DNA of 64,000 bases from Colidextribacter sp. OB.20 (GCF_009911595.1 NZ_QWKG01000007.1:1-64000); one strand, 5' to 3'; positions 1 to 8,917 are shown, counted from the first letter of the stretch. A program made the numbers and translations. Notes: generated by a model from the letters alone, not told the origin.

Positions 1-9
1 GGGTACAGT

Positions 10-1698
10 TTAGCAGCTGGCCGCCCCCAGGGTGAGGACATTCCGCTTGGACCGCTCAAACAGCCGCCGCTCCAGGGACACCAGGGGCAGCGAGGACAAA
101 AAAGCCTGCTCCTCACAGAAGGAACAGGGCTGTATATCCATATCCTGACTGAGCAGCAATTTCTTCATTTCAGCCACCTTCCACTCCAGGTCGTCCACGT
201 TGTCGGCGGTGATGGTAATGAGCAAATTCAGATAGTAGAAGTCCTCATTGTTGCTCAGGCCGTCTTTCAGAAGGTAGCCGCTTCGGATGGCGCTGTCCAG
301 GTCGTCGAAATCGGTGTTGGTGTCGCTGGTTTCTTTGATCTTACTGCGGTTGATGCGCAGCTGCTGGCCCAGCTTCCGGATCATCCGGTCTTTGGGCTGG
401 CGGGAGAGGAACATATCCATGTCGATCCCGTCCCCGGCGTTGACCAGCAGGGACAGCCAGCCGGCGGGCACCTGGGCCTTGTAGCCGTCCGATGGCACCA
501 GCAGGTAGGCGTAGTACACACCGTCAATGCAGATGTATCGCCCGTGGGTCAGGTCGATATTGGACGGGGCGTAGAAGTCATTGGAGGGAATGGTATCCAG
601 GGGCCGCCCGGCCACCATGTACTCGGCCAGCACCTCCTTGACCTTTTGGGGAAAGGGCCGCTCGTTGCTGGCCTGACGGCAGAGGATGCTATAAAGGATC
701 TCACAGGTGGCTTCATCCTCATTCTCATGGCTGATAACCTCGTTGCCGCACTGACGCAGGTAGTTGGCTGCGGTACGGGCGGCGGTCTGGAGAGAGGCGA
801 TGGCCTCCGCCTCCTCCTGGCCCCGTTTGGTTCCGGGTAGCGGCTCATGTTCAAATACCAGGAAAAACCGCCGGGTGATAGTCTCACGGGACCCCAGCTG
901 TTGAATCAGCCGCAGATAGTCCTCTTGCAGCTGGTGGCAGCGTTCGTCCGTCTCCTGGGCCAGCTCCCGGCGTACCGTGTCCATGTGCCGGTTGATGTCC
1001 GCCCGCTTGGTCAGCACCTTGAACTGTACCTTCACCGGCGCAATTTTCAGATAGCTGATAAAGGAATAAATGATACTGCGCTGTTCCCGGGCGCTGCGGA
1101 GCAGAAAGTTGACCGGGACCACCTCGACCAGCTTGACATAGCGGTGATCTCTGGTGTAGATGATGCCGTTGGCGACCTTTTCAATGGGAATGTAGTCGGC
1201 CAGTGGATTGATGGGACGCACCACCTCCTCCGGCTCCAGAAATGTTTTGAACTGATCCAGCTTTCGCGCCTTCAAATCCACCTGAAAGCGGCTTTTGCTT
1301 TTGGGCTGTGCTTCGGCCTCTTGTTCCTCTGCGGGTCGCTTACTCTGCAACCAGGTAGGGAGCATGGACAGCTCCTTGCCGTCCCACCCCCGCGCCGGAG
1401 CGTCCTGGGACAATACTCGGCGGTTTCGCAGATAGCTGAAAAACAGCAGAATGAACGATGACAAACTGCTCCCCCCAACGCCAATCAGGGCCAGGAGGAC
1501 GAGGGGCAGGGCCGTCAGGCACAGAATGATAATCCGGGCAGTCAGGGAAAATCCCAGGTTGAGGACCGGCAGTCCAACGACGGCGCCCAGAATACCGGCC
1601 TCAATGACATTCCGGGTCCTAAACATGCCGCCCAGCAGTGTGCCGCCCTCGATAAAGTTTGGTGGAATCAGATAGCTGTCACGCTGTTCGTGTTCCAT
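10..1698 (-). CDS. PrgI-VirB4 fusion, lacks the ATPase motor domain
   Basis: Conjugation-type protein of 562 residues. Residues 1-105 form a PrgI-like segment with two hydrophobic stretches (about 35-55 and 57-92); from about 170 on it matches the N-terminal domain of VirB4/TraE-type transfer ATPases of Clostridia elements (for example IPIEKVANGIIYT and QLRINRSKIKE). VirB4 energises the transfer channel and normally runs about 800 residues, with Walker A and B in the C-terminal half. Here the frame stops at TAA after NVLTLGAASC, just where relatives enter the motor domain, so no P-loop is present. Start ATG with GAGGAG eight bases upstream. It is the last visible gene of a minus-strand transfer operon. 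The stop lies ten bases from the window edge, so continuation in another frame outside cannot be judged. Family call from recalled similarity. Confidence 0.75.
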   Translation of the reverse strand: MEHEQRDSYLIPPNFIEGGTLLGGMFRTRNVIEAGILGAVVGLPVLNLGFSLTARIIILCLTALPLVLLALIGVGGSSLSSFILLFFSYLRNRRVLSQDAPARGWDGKELSMLPTWLQSKRPAEEQEAEAQPKSKSRFQVDLKARKLDQFKTFLEPEEVVRPINPLADYIPIEKVANGIIYTRDHRYVKLVEVVPVNFLLRSAREQRSIIYSFISYLKIAPVKVQFKVLTKRADINRHMDTVRRELAQETDERCHQLQEDYLRLIQQLGSRETITRRFFLVFEHEPLPGTKRGQEEAEAIASLQTAARTAANYLRQCGNEVISHENEDEATCEILYSILCRQASNERPFPQKVKEVLAEYMVAGRPLDTIPSNDFYAPSNIDLTHGRYICIDGVYYAYLLVPSDGYKAQVPAGWLSLLVNAGDGIDMDMFLSRQPKDRMIRKLGQQLRINRSKIKETSDTNTDFDDLDSAIRSGYLLKDGLSNNEDFYYLNLLITITADNVDDLEWKVAEMKKLLLSQDMDIQPCSFCEEQAFLSSLPLVSLERRLFERSKRNVLTLGAASC

Positions 1699-1710
1699 AA
1701 AAATCTCTCC

Positions 1711-3165
1711 TCACATTCGGTCTTTCCGCTTTGGCGGGGTAGGCAGCCGCTTGACGATCTCCTTCTGATAGCCGATCTCACCGTCCGGGGCCTTGAACGG
1801 GGTCTTGAACGGGGTCTTGACCACCGTATCAACAGCCTGCTGCTTGTACCACGCCGCTCCGTCTGCGGAAAACATCTTTTGATAGCTGCCCTCGGGCTTG
1901 GTGTACTGGTCTACATGGTACATGGCAAAGTCGATGCCCTGGGGGTGTTCCGGGGTCACTTCCCGGCCAGTGATGCGTCCGCCGCCGATCTCCACCTGGG
2001 AGTAGGACACCTTTTCGGTATCGCCAGAGCCAATAGCGGTGTGGCCCATGTAGGACTGGAGGGACTGGGCGGCCAAATCGCCGGTGATGGAGCCAGTAGA
2101 GCGCATATCGCCCCGGGCCACCATACCAATTACGTCATTGGCAAACTGACCGCCAGATTGCAGCGAATTGGAGAAGATTTTGCCGCCCAGGGTCGGCATA
2201 CGGACGGGGAATATACTGTGGCTGCTCCGATGAGCATTCTCCACGCTGCGGGTGTGATTAACAGTATGGCTTTCACTTGTGCCGCCGCCGTCCTGCTGGG
2301 CCGTCTCCGAATGGACCTTCTCACTGGAGCTGTGAACAATCTGCTCGCCGCCGGTCTGGATGACTCCCTCTTGCCGCAGTACGCTGTCGCTCTGTCCCTC
2401 GTTATGAACGACACTGGAGGATTGTGTTTCATTACTGGTGAGGACCGCCCCCTCTTGCTGCATAGCGGGGGTGGGCTGAATCGCACTGTCAGAAATTTGG
2501 CCCCGGTCCGCCTGAACAGAGGGCGTGTTTTGCCCAATGACAATAACGCCCTCTTGCTGCGACACATGATCGGTTTGGAACCTGCTGTCAGTGTGAGTGC
2601 TGCCACCAGATTGTACTGTGCTGTTAGTATGAGCCGCCGCGAAGGACTGTTTCTCACTGGCCGTATGCACAGTGGCTCCAGCCTGTTTCTGAGCGGGATG
2701 GACGGCGGAGGTCTGAGTGGTGGCGGTCTTGACTGCGCTGTTGGTAATTTTTCTGCCGGCCATCCCAATGAGACCGCCTTTGAAGAATCCGCCAGCAGAA
2801 CTGGAGGCCCCGGGTACTCCAGCGGAGCCGGCTGTACCTCTGCCCCTGCCCAGTGTGTGCCCGGCGAACCCCGCCACTGTGGTAATGCCCCGGGTGGCAA
2901 TCATGGCCTCGGCCAGCATGGAGCTACCGGTCCGGCCCACATTGACGCCCAAAGTCGCCATGAAGCTGTCGATTTTCTGGGATACCTTGAGAAACGCGAT
3001 TGCGCACAGAAACCAAATCAGTACATTTCCGGTGACAGCTTCCTTGCTGGATGCCGCAACCGCAGCCTCCACCTCACTTTCCTCCAGAGCAAAGACCGGA
3101 GTACAGAGCATAAGCGCCATCAGTGCGGTCAGGGTCAGCAGACGAATGATTTTTTGTTTTTTCGT
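1711..3165 (-). CDS. Signal-peptide membrane protein of the transfer operon, apparent ACG start
   Basis: About 484 residues. The first residues (KKQKIIRLLTLTALMALM after the start) form a typical signal peptide ending VFA, followed by a short acidic mature start and one membrane segment (NVLIWFLCAIAFLKV). A Gly/Ala-rich stretch follows, then a long low-complexity region rich in Gln, Ser, Thr and His, and a more ordered C-terminus (IDFAMYHVDQYTKPEG). Position between the VirB6 and VirB4 genes suggests a transfer-complex component; I do not know its biochemical role. The frame has no ATG between the upstream stop region and the signal peptide: the codon seven bases after AGGAGG is ACG (3165-3163), exactly where an ATG is expected. 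The in-frame ATG farther upstream would bury 110 bases in the preceding gene and precede the ribosome site, so I reject it. Confidence 0.65.
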   Translation of the reverse strand, partial: TKKQKIIRLLTLTALMALMLCTPVFALEESEVEAAVAASSKEAVTGNVLIWFLCAIAFLKVSQKIDSFMATLGVNVGRTGSSMLAEAMIATRGITTVAGFAGHTLGRGRGTAGSAGVPGASSSAGGFFKGGLIGMAGRKITNSAVKTATTQTSAVHPAQKQAGATVHTASEKQSFAAAHTNSTVQSGGSTHTDSRFQTDHVSQQEGVIVIGQNTPSVQADRGQISDSAIQPTPAMQQEGAVLTSNETQSSSVVHNEGQSDSVLRQEGVIQTGGEQIVHSSSEKVHSETAQQDGGGTSESHTVNHTRSVENAHRSSHSIFPVRMPTLGGKIFSNSLQSGGQFANDVIGMVARGDMRSTGSITGDLAAQSLQSYMGHTAIGSGDTEKVSYSQVEIGGGRITGREVTPEHPQGIDFAMYHVDQYTKPEGSYQKMFSADGAAWYKQQAVDTVVKTPFKTPFKAPDGEIGYQKEIVKRLPTPPKRKDRM

Positions 3166-3179
3166 ATGATCTCCTCCTG

Positions 3180-3890
3180 TTAAAGTGATAGCGGGTTGGC
3201 CAAAAAGGTCCCTACCATACTGGTAAACAGCCGCAGACACCAGGCATTCATCATCAGCAGGAACACCTGACCGCCGAACATCCTGCACCAGCACTTGAAA
3301 ATGTTGGATGTGGCCTGAGACGCACCCATGGCAAAAGCCATCGGCGCTGTATAGACCAGGACGCCCAGCAGCACATACCGCTCCGCCGCCTCAAAGAGCA
3401 GCTTCAGGTAATTCCAAGCCAGAATCAGCACCAGAATCAGAACAATCAGTGCCACAGCTCCATTGGCGCAGACACCGATGATAGTAAGCATGACCGAGCT
3501 GAAGCTGGCAAAATCCAGGCTGGGGAGCGTGGAGGTCAGTATCCAGCTGTAGGGCGTACCGCCGATATCCAACACCATATCCACGATCTGGTCGGAGTAG
3601 TAGGCCAGGCCGATGAACAGAATCGCTCGGATGGTCAGCTTAACGGGGTCCTCTGCTTCCGTCCCAATTCCCAAGCCAAAGTTTTTGAACAGATTCCAGA
3701 CCCATACCAGCAGGATCAGGCCGATGGCTAGAGCTACAAAGACCTCACACATGGTCTCCGCCGCTGGGAAATAGCGCAGGAACACAGCCATGTCACAGCC
3801 CAGAGCGCCCAAAACTGATGTGTTTATCAAATCCAGGCCGTACATGACTTGTTCTGCGATCCACTCTACAATGCCGTCTAAAATTCCCAT
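3180..3890 (-). CDS. VirB6/TrbL-like conjugation channel protein
   Basis: A 236-residue polytopic membrane protein with about six hydrophobic segments (around 48-66, 85-105, 130-165, 168-190, 205-225). It resembles the CD1112-type VirB6/TrbL-like proteins of Clostridia conjugative elements, including the terminal ANPLSL. Members form the inner-membrane part of the type IV secretion channel. It begins six bases after the stop of the small protein upstream and ends two bases before the AGGAGG of the next gene, so it is tightly embedded in the transfer operon. No strong ribosome site precedes its ATG, which suggests translational coupling. Family call from recalled similarity; operon context is seen directly. 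Confidence 0.75.
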   Translation of the reverse strand: MGILDGIVEWIAEQVMYGLDLINTSVLGALGCDMAVFLRYFPAAETMCEVFVALAIGLILLVWVWNLFKNFGLGIGTEAEDPVKLTIRAILFIGLAYYSDQIVDMVLDIGGTPYSWILTSTLPSLDFASFSSVMLTIIGVCANGAVALIVLILVLILAWNYLKLLFEAAERYVLLGVLVYTAPMAFAMGASQATSNIFKCWCRMFGGQVFLLMMNAWCLRLFTSMVGTFLANPLSL

Positions 3891-3896
3891 GAGTGT

Positions 3897-4289
3897 TTAC
3901 GGTGCGGTCCACTGCCCGCCGGCGAAGAAGGGAGTGATATACGACATGATGAATCCCAGGGAGTTCAGGATGATCCAGGTGATGACGATGCGCTTCAACC
4001 ACGCCTGGGATTCATCCACCGTCCGGCCGGAGCGGGAGAAGTTCATCATCAGCAGGGCAACAGCCGCCGTGACGATGGCGGCGATGGTGGAGATGGTGAG
4101 GATCTGAGTGTAGACGTCCTTCATAATGTCGTTGGCCTTGGTCCAGATCGTTGTGCCAGCCGCCGAGGCGGGCTGGCAGAGCAGTGGGGACAGACTGGTT
4201 CCCAAGTAGACCATAAAGGCACTTCGGGCGGGGTTTGGTCGTTTTCTATGTCGGAAAAGGTGCAGGTGTGGTGTTTTGTCTTGATTCAA
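3897..4289 (-). CDS. Small VirB2/TrbC-like or Maff2-like membrane protein, TTG start
   Basis: A 130-residue protein, first gene of the minus-strand transfer operon. The start is TTG, set by AAGGAGG seven bases upstream; an ATG at residue 26 is a weaker alternative. A basic N-terminus and hydrophobic stretch end at PASA, consistent with signal-peptide cleavage. The mature part has two membrane helices (about 65-85 and 100-118) separated by a short basic loop (MNFSRSGRT). This layout fits pilin-like VirB2/TrbC or Maff2 proteins, which sit next to VirB6 in such elements. Exact family is uncertain; its role in the mating channel is inferred from neighbours. Confidence 0.6.
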   Translation of the reverse strand: MNQDKTPHLHLFRHRKRPNPARSAFMVYLGTSLSPLLCQPASAAGTTIWTKANDIMKDVYTQILTISTIAAIVTAAVALLMMNFSRSGRTVDESQAWLKRIVITWIILNSLGFIMSYITPFFAGGQWTAP

Positions 4290-4321
4290 GGGGAAACCTC
4301 CTTTTTAATTGTGTTTCTGCC

Positions 4322-4356
4322 GAAAAAGAAACAGCACCCAAGTGTTTGGATGCTGT
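4322..4356 (-). terminator. Second intrinsic terminator in transfer-operon leader
   Basis: On the minus strand, ACAGCATCCAA pairs with TTGGGTGCTGT (4356-4331, one mismatch) and is followed by TTTCTTTTTC. It is the second terminator-like hairpin between the promoter and the TTG start at 4289, 30-40 bases before the ribosome site. Confidence 0.6.
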
Positions 4357-4376
4357 CTCAGTGGCCGCAGAAGGGC

Positions 4377-4411
4377 AAAGAAAAAGACGCTTCCAGCGTC
4401 CTTCTGTGGCC
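4377..4411 (-). terminator. First intrinsic terminator in transfer-operon leader
   Basis: Read on the minus strand, the hairpin GACGCT-GGA-AGCGTC (4400-4386) is followed directly by TTTTTC. It lies inside a larger near-perfect stem formed by 4401-4411 and 4363-4373. It sits downstream of the promoter and upstream of the first transfer gene. Confidence 0.6.
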
Positions 4412-4445
4412 GTTTTCAGTTGTGCTTACAGTTTTGAGCATGATT

Positions 4446-4474
4446 ATTGTAGCATATATGGATTTGCGCTTCAA
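4446..4474 (-). promoter_or_regulatory. Sigma-A promoter of the transfer operon
   Basis: Minus-strand TTGAAG (4474-4469), 17-base spacer, TACAAT (4451-4446). Predicted start near 4439 gives a leader of about 150 bases before the first transfer gene, containing two terminator hairpins. Confidence 0.6.
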
Positions 4475-4617
4475 GGGCAGGGCTGCGCCAATATAGAGCC
4501 AATGCTGTGCCAATTACCTATTCAATCTTTTTTCGATTCTAGGGTTCTATTTACAAACAGGCTATGGTATAATTATTTACTAGTTATGAACTCAATACGA
4601 TTTGGTAGGGGATATTC

Positions 4618-7035
4618 ATGAAGACTAAAAAAAATTCCAGAGAAAATCCATATTTGAAAAGGGCATTCTTGTACCTTCCAATTTCTATTATGTCAATCAC
4701 GTATGGGATTCTTCATGCACTCAAGATTCATGCTGTACCAATAAAATTGATTATGTGTATAAAATATCCTCTGTTAGCTGTTCCTCTACTACTCGATGCC
4801 ATTCTTTTTTTGACATTTTATACTCAAACTTTTAGAGGAAGCGAGAAACTCCCTATTCCTCCGATTAAAATGGGAACACAGAATTCTATTGGATATGTTT
4901 GTAGTGTTCAAATGCTTGTCCTTATTGCAATATCTAGTTGTTATAGTTTAGCTTATGCTTTAGTAGTGGCCTGCTTTTCTGTTATAACAGTTATTAGTTG
5001 TATCTTAATGAATAAGAAAGCAAATAAGTGGGCTAATAAAGAAAATCCTTTAAAGCAGCAGAAAGTAAGGTTGGAATTAATTTGGCCATCTTTGTATATT
5101 GTTGCATTAAATATCGTTTGTGGCTACTTTTTGGTTATAAGTGAGTCATCTTCTATAAATCTAGTAGCTGGTATTCCAATTGTTTTACCCATGGGGATAG
5201 CAACTTTATATTCTATTACTATGTTTTGGGTGGAGGATTATAAACGCAAAGAGAAAGAAGCATTGCACCCTGCACACCTTGTCTTTTTAATCCTGTTATT
5301 TGTCTTCACTTTATTTGGAAATGTTGTAAAAATACCACTTAATAATGGAAATAATGAAGAACCCTTATTGCCATTTCAACATATGGGGCTTGTAGCGTGG
5401 GCAGTAGTTATTTCCTCTGTTTTTGCACAGTTTGAGGCATGGGCTGTAGTCGAAAGAAGACGGAATGATAGAATTGAAATAAGACGCTATATTAGATCAG
5501 CAAATATTGTAACAGTGGCATTGCTGGTTTTCATACCGATAATATATATTTTCTCTTCGGGGGTAAATATCAGTCCCTTTTACATGATAGGTTTTTGTAT
5601 CATTGGATGTACTTATCTTGTTATTAGAATTTTTTACTTTAATCATCAAACAGAAGATGACTATGAATATATTCCTAACGAGAAAGTTATAAGAAGAATA
5701 AAAATTTTTTTAACTGCGGTATGTACATTTTTACTTGTTGTATTTGAAGTGCTTCCAAACGATAAAGTTGATCAGCTTAAGAATTTTCTTTCTGAAAACA
5801 TTCCAACGGTATTATATATATTATCTGGTTTTCCTATGGTGGGAATAATATTACAACATGTCATAAAAAAAGAATCTCCTATTAATATATTGAATCTGAT
5901 GTTTAATCTTTCATATTATGAAACAACGAAAAATCTTTGTAAGCAGGTATTATGTTGGTCATCGTCAGGTGCATTAGTATGTTTTATTGCTACGCTTGTT
6001 ATTCGTGAATCTATTGGACAGACAGGGGCTCCTTTTCCATATAAACTTTCAGTGGTATGTATGCACTACATATCAGTTACTTTTTTGTGCCTATTGATTA
6101 TTGCAATTGAGCTTATAAAAAAGATTAACAGTGGAAATAAAACATCCGAGAAAACAGATTCTACAGAACGGCACCTTGATTCAAACGAAAGAGCGACTTC
6201 CCAAGATATTAAAGATGTAAAAACAAGGATAACAAAGATATTTGAATTGCTTCATGTCCCTTCAGTTACAATGATTTTCTTACTCATATTTGTACCATCA
6301 ATTATCAATACATCTAATTTCTTTATGTCACTAGTTAAGCCCATACCCCTGACATTTATAGCAATGGCAGGGTTTGCCTTAAATAATTATATTGATGCAG
6401 AAAAGGATTTGATAAATAAGCCAAATCGTGCTATACCTTCTGGGGTCATCTCAAAACATTTTGCAATATCTAGTTGTGTATTACTATACTTGATATCTGC
6501 AATAATATTACTCGTATTTAGTCAGAGTACATTTGAAACGGGCATATGTATTATTGCCGGCATTGGAACAATTTTGTATAGTCTTTGCGCTAAACATATA
6601 GGTTATGTGAAAACATTAATTACTGGTTTGCTGACCATTACCCCTTTTTTAATTGTTTTTTATTATTATAAACCAAAAGTAAATGAATCTCTATTTCTTT
6701 TAGCCATAATACTATCAACGATTGGAAAAGAGCTATTGATGGATGTCCGTGACATATCTGGAGATACCACAGTTGGTCAGTTTACAGTTGCCACTTTGTT
6801 AGGAGAACGTGTAACACAGAATTTGAGTATATTTATGAGTAGTTTAGCAGTAGTATTCTACTTACTTTCATATCAATTTATAATATCTATAAGTTTAGGG
6901 ATTACAAGTATTGCTGTTGGCATTTTAATTATAAGTTATAAAATATGGTTTTCTTGTTCGGACAATAAAACTGAATACGGCATATATCTTCTGTGGGGGG
7001 TAATAATTGTATGCAGTTTGCCAATTCTTGTTTAG
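4618..7035 (+). CDS. Giant membrane protein with C-terminal UbiA prenyltransferase domain
   Basis: An 805-residue, almost wholly hydrophobic protein, clearly AT-rich compared with the surrounding GC-rich genes. The last 260 residues carry both UbiA signatures: NNYIDAEKD (about 589-597) and KELLMDVRDISGD (about 704-716), the Asp-rich motifs that bind Mg-prenyl diphosphate. The second resembles geranylgeranylglyceryl-phosphate-type UbiA enzymes. Residues 1-500 contain roughly a dozen membrane segments with no motif I recognise, and a polar linker (about 500-545) joins the halves. UbiA enzymes are usually near 300 residues, so this is more than twice normal size. A TATAAT at 4568-4573 and TAGGGGA before the ATG support the start. 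The 3' end runs into an LRAT-like gene, suggesting joint lipid modification (inference). Foreign composition points to transfer. Confidence 0.7.
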   Translation: MKTKKNSRENPYLKRAFLYLPISIMSITYGILHALKIHAVPIKLIMCIKYPLLAVPLLLDAILFLTFYTQTFRGSEKLPIPPIKMGTQNSIGYVCSVQMLVLIAISSCYSLAYALVVACFSVITVISCILMNKKANKWANKENPLKQQKVRLELIWPSLYIVALNIVCGYFLVISESSSINLVAGIPIVLPMGIATLYSITMFWVEDYKRKEKEALHPAHLVFLILLFVFTLFGNVVKIPLNNGNNEEPLLPFQHMGLVAWAVVISSVFAQFEAWAVVERRRNDRIEIRRYIRSANIVTVALLVFIPIIYIFSSGVNISPFYMIGFCIIGCTYLVIRIFYFNHQTEDDYEYIPNEKVIRRIKIFLTAVCTFLLVVFEVLPNDKVDQLKNFLSENIPTVLYILSGFPMVGIILQHVIKKESPINILNLMFNLSYYETTKNLCKQVLCWSSSGALVCFIATLVIRESIGQTGAPFPYKLSVVCMHYISVTFLCLLIIAIELIKKINSGNKTSEKTDSTERHLDSNERATSQDIKDVKTRITKIFELLHVPSVTMIFLLIFVPSIINTSNFFMSLVKPIPLTFIAMAGFALNNYIDAEKDLINKPNRAIPSGVISKHFAISSCVLLYLISAIILLVFSQSTFETGICIIAGIGTILYSLCAKHIGYVKTLITGLLTITPFLIVFYYYKPKVNESLFLLAIILSTIGKELLMDVRDISGDTTVGQFTVATLLGERVTQNLSIFMSSLAVVFYLLSYQFIISISLGITSIAVGILIISYKIWFSCSDNKTEYGIYLLWGVIIVCSLPILV

Positions 7036-7343
7036 CAGAACTTAAACCAGGAAATATTGTTCGGGTTCGCCGGATACTATATTGGCATTATGGTATATTT
7101 TGTGGAGAAAACAAAATAGTACATTTAACAAGCTATCCCAACCATATTTGGCAAACCGGCGCAGAGGTGAAGATGACTTCAATATATGAATTTTTGAAAT
7201 CATCCAACAAGATTGAGGTTTTTTGCTACTCAGATACCAAAAGCTATCGTATCGTTAAAAATGCATATGAACGATTGGGGGAACGAAAGTACTCGATTTT
7301 TAAATATAATTGCCGGCATTTTGTGCTATCTTGCGCTGAATGA
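7011..7343 (+). CDS. LRAT/NlpC-fold thiol acyltransferase or lipase-like protein
   Basis: A 110-residue protein from ATG 7011; a GTG at 6993 would add six residues. LRAT-family proteins are small papain-like thiol enzymes that move or hydrolyse acyl chains of phospholipids. The expected triad is visible: His26 in WHYGIF, His38 in KIVHLTSY and Cys101 in NCRHFVLSC. The gene overlaps the 3' end of the UbiA-fusion gene by about 25 bases, so the two are almost certainly co-translated and functionally linked. It shares the AT-rich composition of its partner. No signal peptide or membrane segment is obvious, so it may act at the inner membrane face beside its partner (inference). Eukaryotic viral and bacterial homologues exist, but I cannot name this subgroup. 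Confidence 0.7.
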   Translation: MQFANSCLAELKPGNIVRVRRILYWHYGIFCGENKIVHLTSYPNHIWQTGAEVKMTSIYEFLKSSNKIEVFCYSDTKSYRIVKNAYERLGERKYSIFKYNCRHFVLSCAE

Positions 7344-7491
7344 TGCGTTAATATTTATTTTTTTGATCGAAGATACTCTATATTTTTTGTGGCTTTTCTA
7401 AATTATTATCTAAATATAAATATGATTCTCCCGAAATTCTCCATTTTTCACCAAAATACGAAGTAATTTTAATGAATTTACCGCTACAGGA

Positions 7492-8833
7492 GGTAGTGTC
7501 AAGAGTTTTTCGCACTTTAAGTTTGCAGACTCTGGAAGAAAGAAGTCAGCCGGCGATAGAGACGTTTTCCAGGGTGGCCTCTAAGTGCTTCATATTCATG
7601 TACTTCTTGTTGCCCCACTGCGTACCGGCCACATGGCGCAGCCTGGCACAGACAAGCATGAGGGCAGAGTTGCCATCTGGGAAACAGCCCACCACACGGG
7701 TGCGACGGCGTATTTCCCTGTTGAGCCGTTCTATGACATTGTTGGTACGGATGCGGGTTCAGTGTTCGCTGGGAAAATCGCAGTAGGTGAGCGTCTCTTC
7801 AATGCCATCTTCTACTTTCTTGGCAGCCGCCTTCAATTTCATGGAACGCAGTTCCTTCACAACTGCTTTTACTTTCTCCCGTGCGGCCTTTTTGCTCTCC
7901 TGAGTATGGATCGCCTTGAGCATCTTGGCAACCAGTTTCACCTTGGAGCGAGGGACTACGGAGAACACATTGCGGTAAAAGTGGACGATACAGCGCTGGT
8001 ATTTGGCCTCCGGGAACACTTCTCCCACAGCCTCCAGCATACCAAGGCACTTGTCCCCAACCACCAGCTTGACCCCGTCCAGGCCGCGGCCACGCAGCCA
8101 CTGGAAGAAACCGACCCAGCTGTCCTTGTCCTCTTTCATTCCCTCGGCGGCGCCCAAAACTTCACGGTATCCGTCCTCGTTTACCGCAATCGCCACCAGT
8201 ATTGCCACATTTTCATACTCTCCGCCCCAGTTCCGCCGCAGATAGATCCCGTCCACATAGACGTAGGGATATCTGCCGCCCTGCAAGGGCCGGTTCCGCC
8301 AATCCTCGATATGGACGTAGGCTTTCTTGTTCAGCTCACTGATGGTGGCTGGTGACACCTTGCTGCCCCACAGAGCCTCGGTAATGTCCTCCACTCGCCG
8401 CACCGACACCCCAGCCAGGTACATCTCTATGAGCGCTTCCTCCACACTGCTTTCCCGACGGCGGTACCGCTCGATGATGGCTGTCTCAAAAGAAATTCCC
8501 TTGAGTTTGGGCACCTTCAGGGTAACATCCCCGGAAGTTGTGGTGAGATTGCGGCTGTAATGGCCGCTACGGTAGCCCTGCCGCTGCTCATTGCGCTCGT
8601 ACCGCGCCGCCTGGGTCAGCTTCTCTGCTTCCACTTCCAGCAGTTCGTTGAGCGTTTCTTCCACGCTGTCTCGCACAAGTTCCTTGATCTGACCCTTGAT
8701 TACTTCTTCATTTAGCTGTACAATCTTCTCGGACATGGTTTGCAGTCTCCTTTCAGAATGGTGTGTCGCTACTTCATTCTACCAGAGGGCTGCAAACTGT
8801 GTCTCTTTTCCTTTTTGCGAAACTTATGATACC
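7492..8833 (-). mobile_element. IS256-family insertion sequence, inactivated
   Basis: About 1.34 kb. The ends are imperfect inverted repeats beginning GGTA and sharing TTTCGCA and AGTTTGCAG..CTCTGG (about 7492-7536 and the complement of 8783-8833). It holds a single transposase frame with a nonsense codon. I see no matching 8-base target duplication, so the exact ends are approximate. Confidence 0.7.
7546..8736 (-). pseudogene. IS256-family (Mutator-type) transposase with premature TGA
   Basis: The reading frame would encode 396 residues, normal for IS256 transposases, but a TGA at 7761-7759 stops it at 325. The codon lies between CDFPSEH and TRIRTNNVIERLNREIRRR, where relatives have Trp (TGG), so a single G-to-A change explains it. 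Upstream of the stop are the DDE-region signatures YVYVDGIYLRR (first Asp) and VVGDKCLGMLEAV (second Asp); the conserved C-terminal Glu (NNVIERLNRE) falls after the stop, so the product should be inactive. Start ATG at 8736 follows an AAAGGAG-type site. Confidence 0.85.
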
Positions 8834-8860
8834 TTATCGGTCACCCTGGCAAAGGGCTTT

Positions 8861-8886
8861 CTTGTGCTCGGAGATTTGACGCTTAC
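8861..8886 (+). repeat. Solitary IS66-type terminus
   Basis: The complement of 8873-8886 is GTAAGCGTCAAATC, identical to the first 14 bases of the left end of the IS66 element at 11013. Adjacent CTTGTGC also matches the inside of that element's right end near 13451. The rest of this copy is missing, apparently replaced by the IS256 element to the left. Confidence 0.6.
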
Positions 8887-8917
8887 CATGAAATTATAGA
8901 GAAAACAGATTATCATC

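Noticed and set aside
1690-3183. Plus-strand frame of 497 codons
   Set aside because: Antisense to the low-complexity transfer gene; no ribosome site or recognisable domain.
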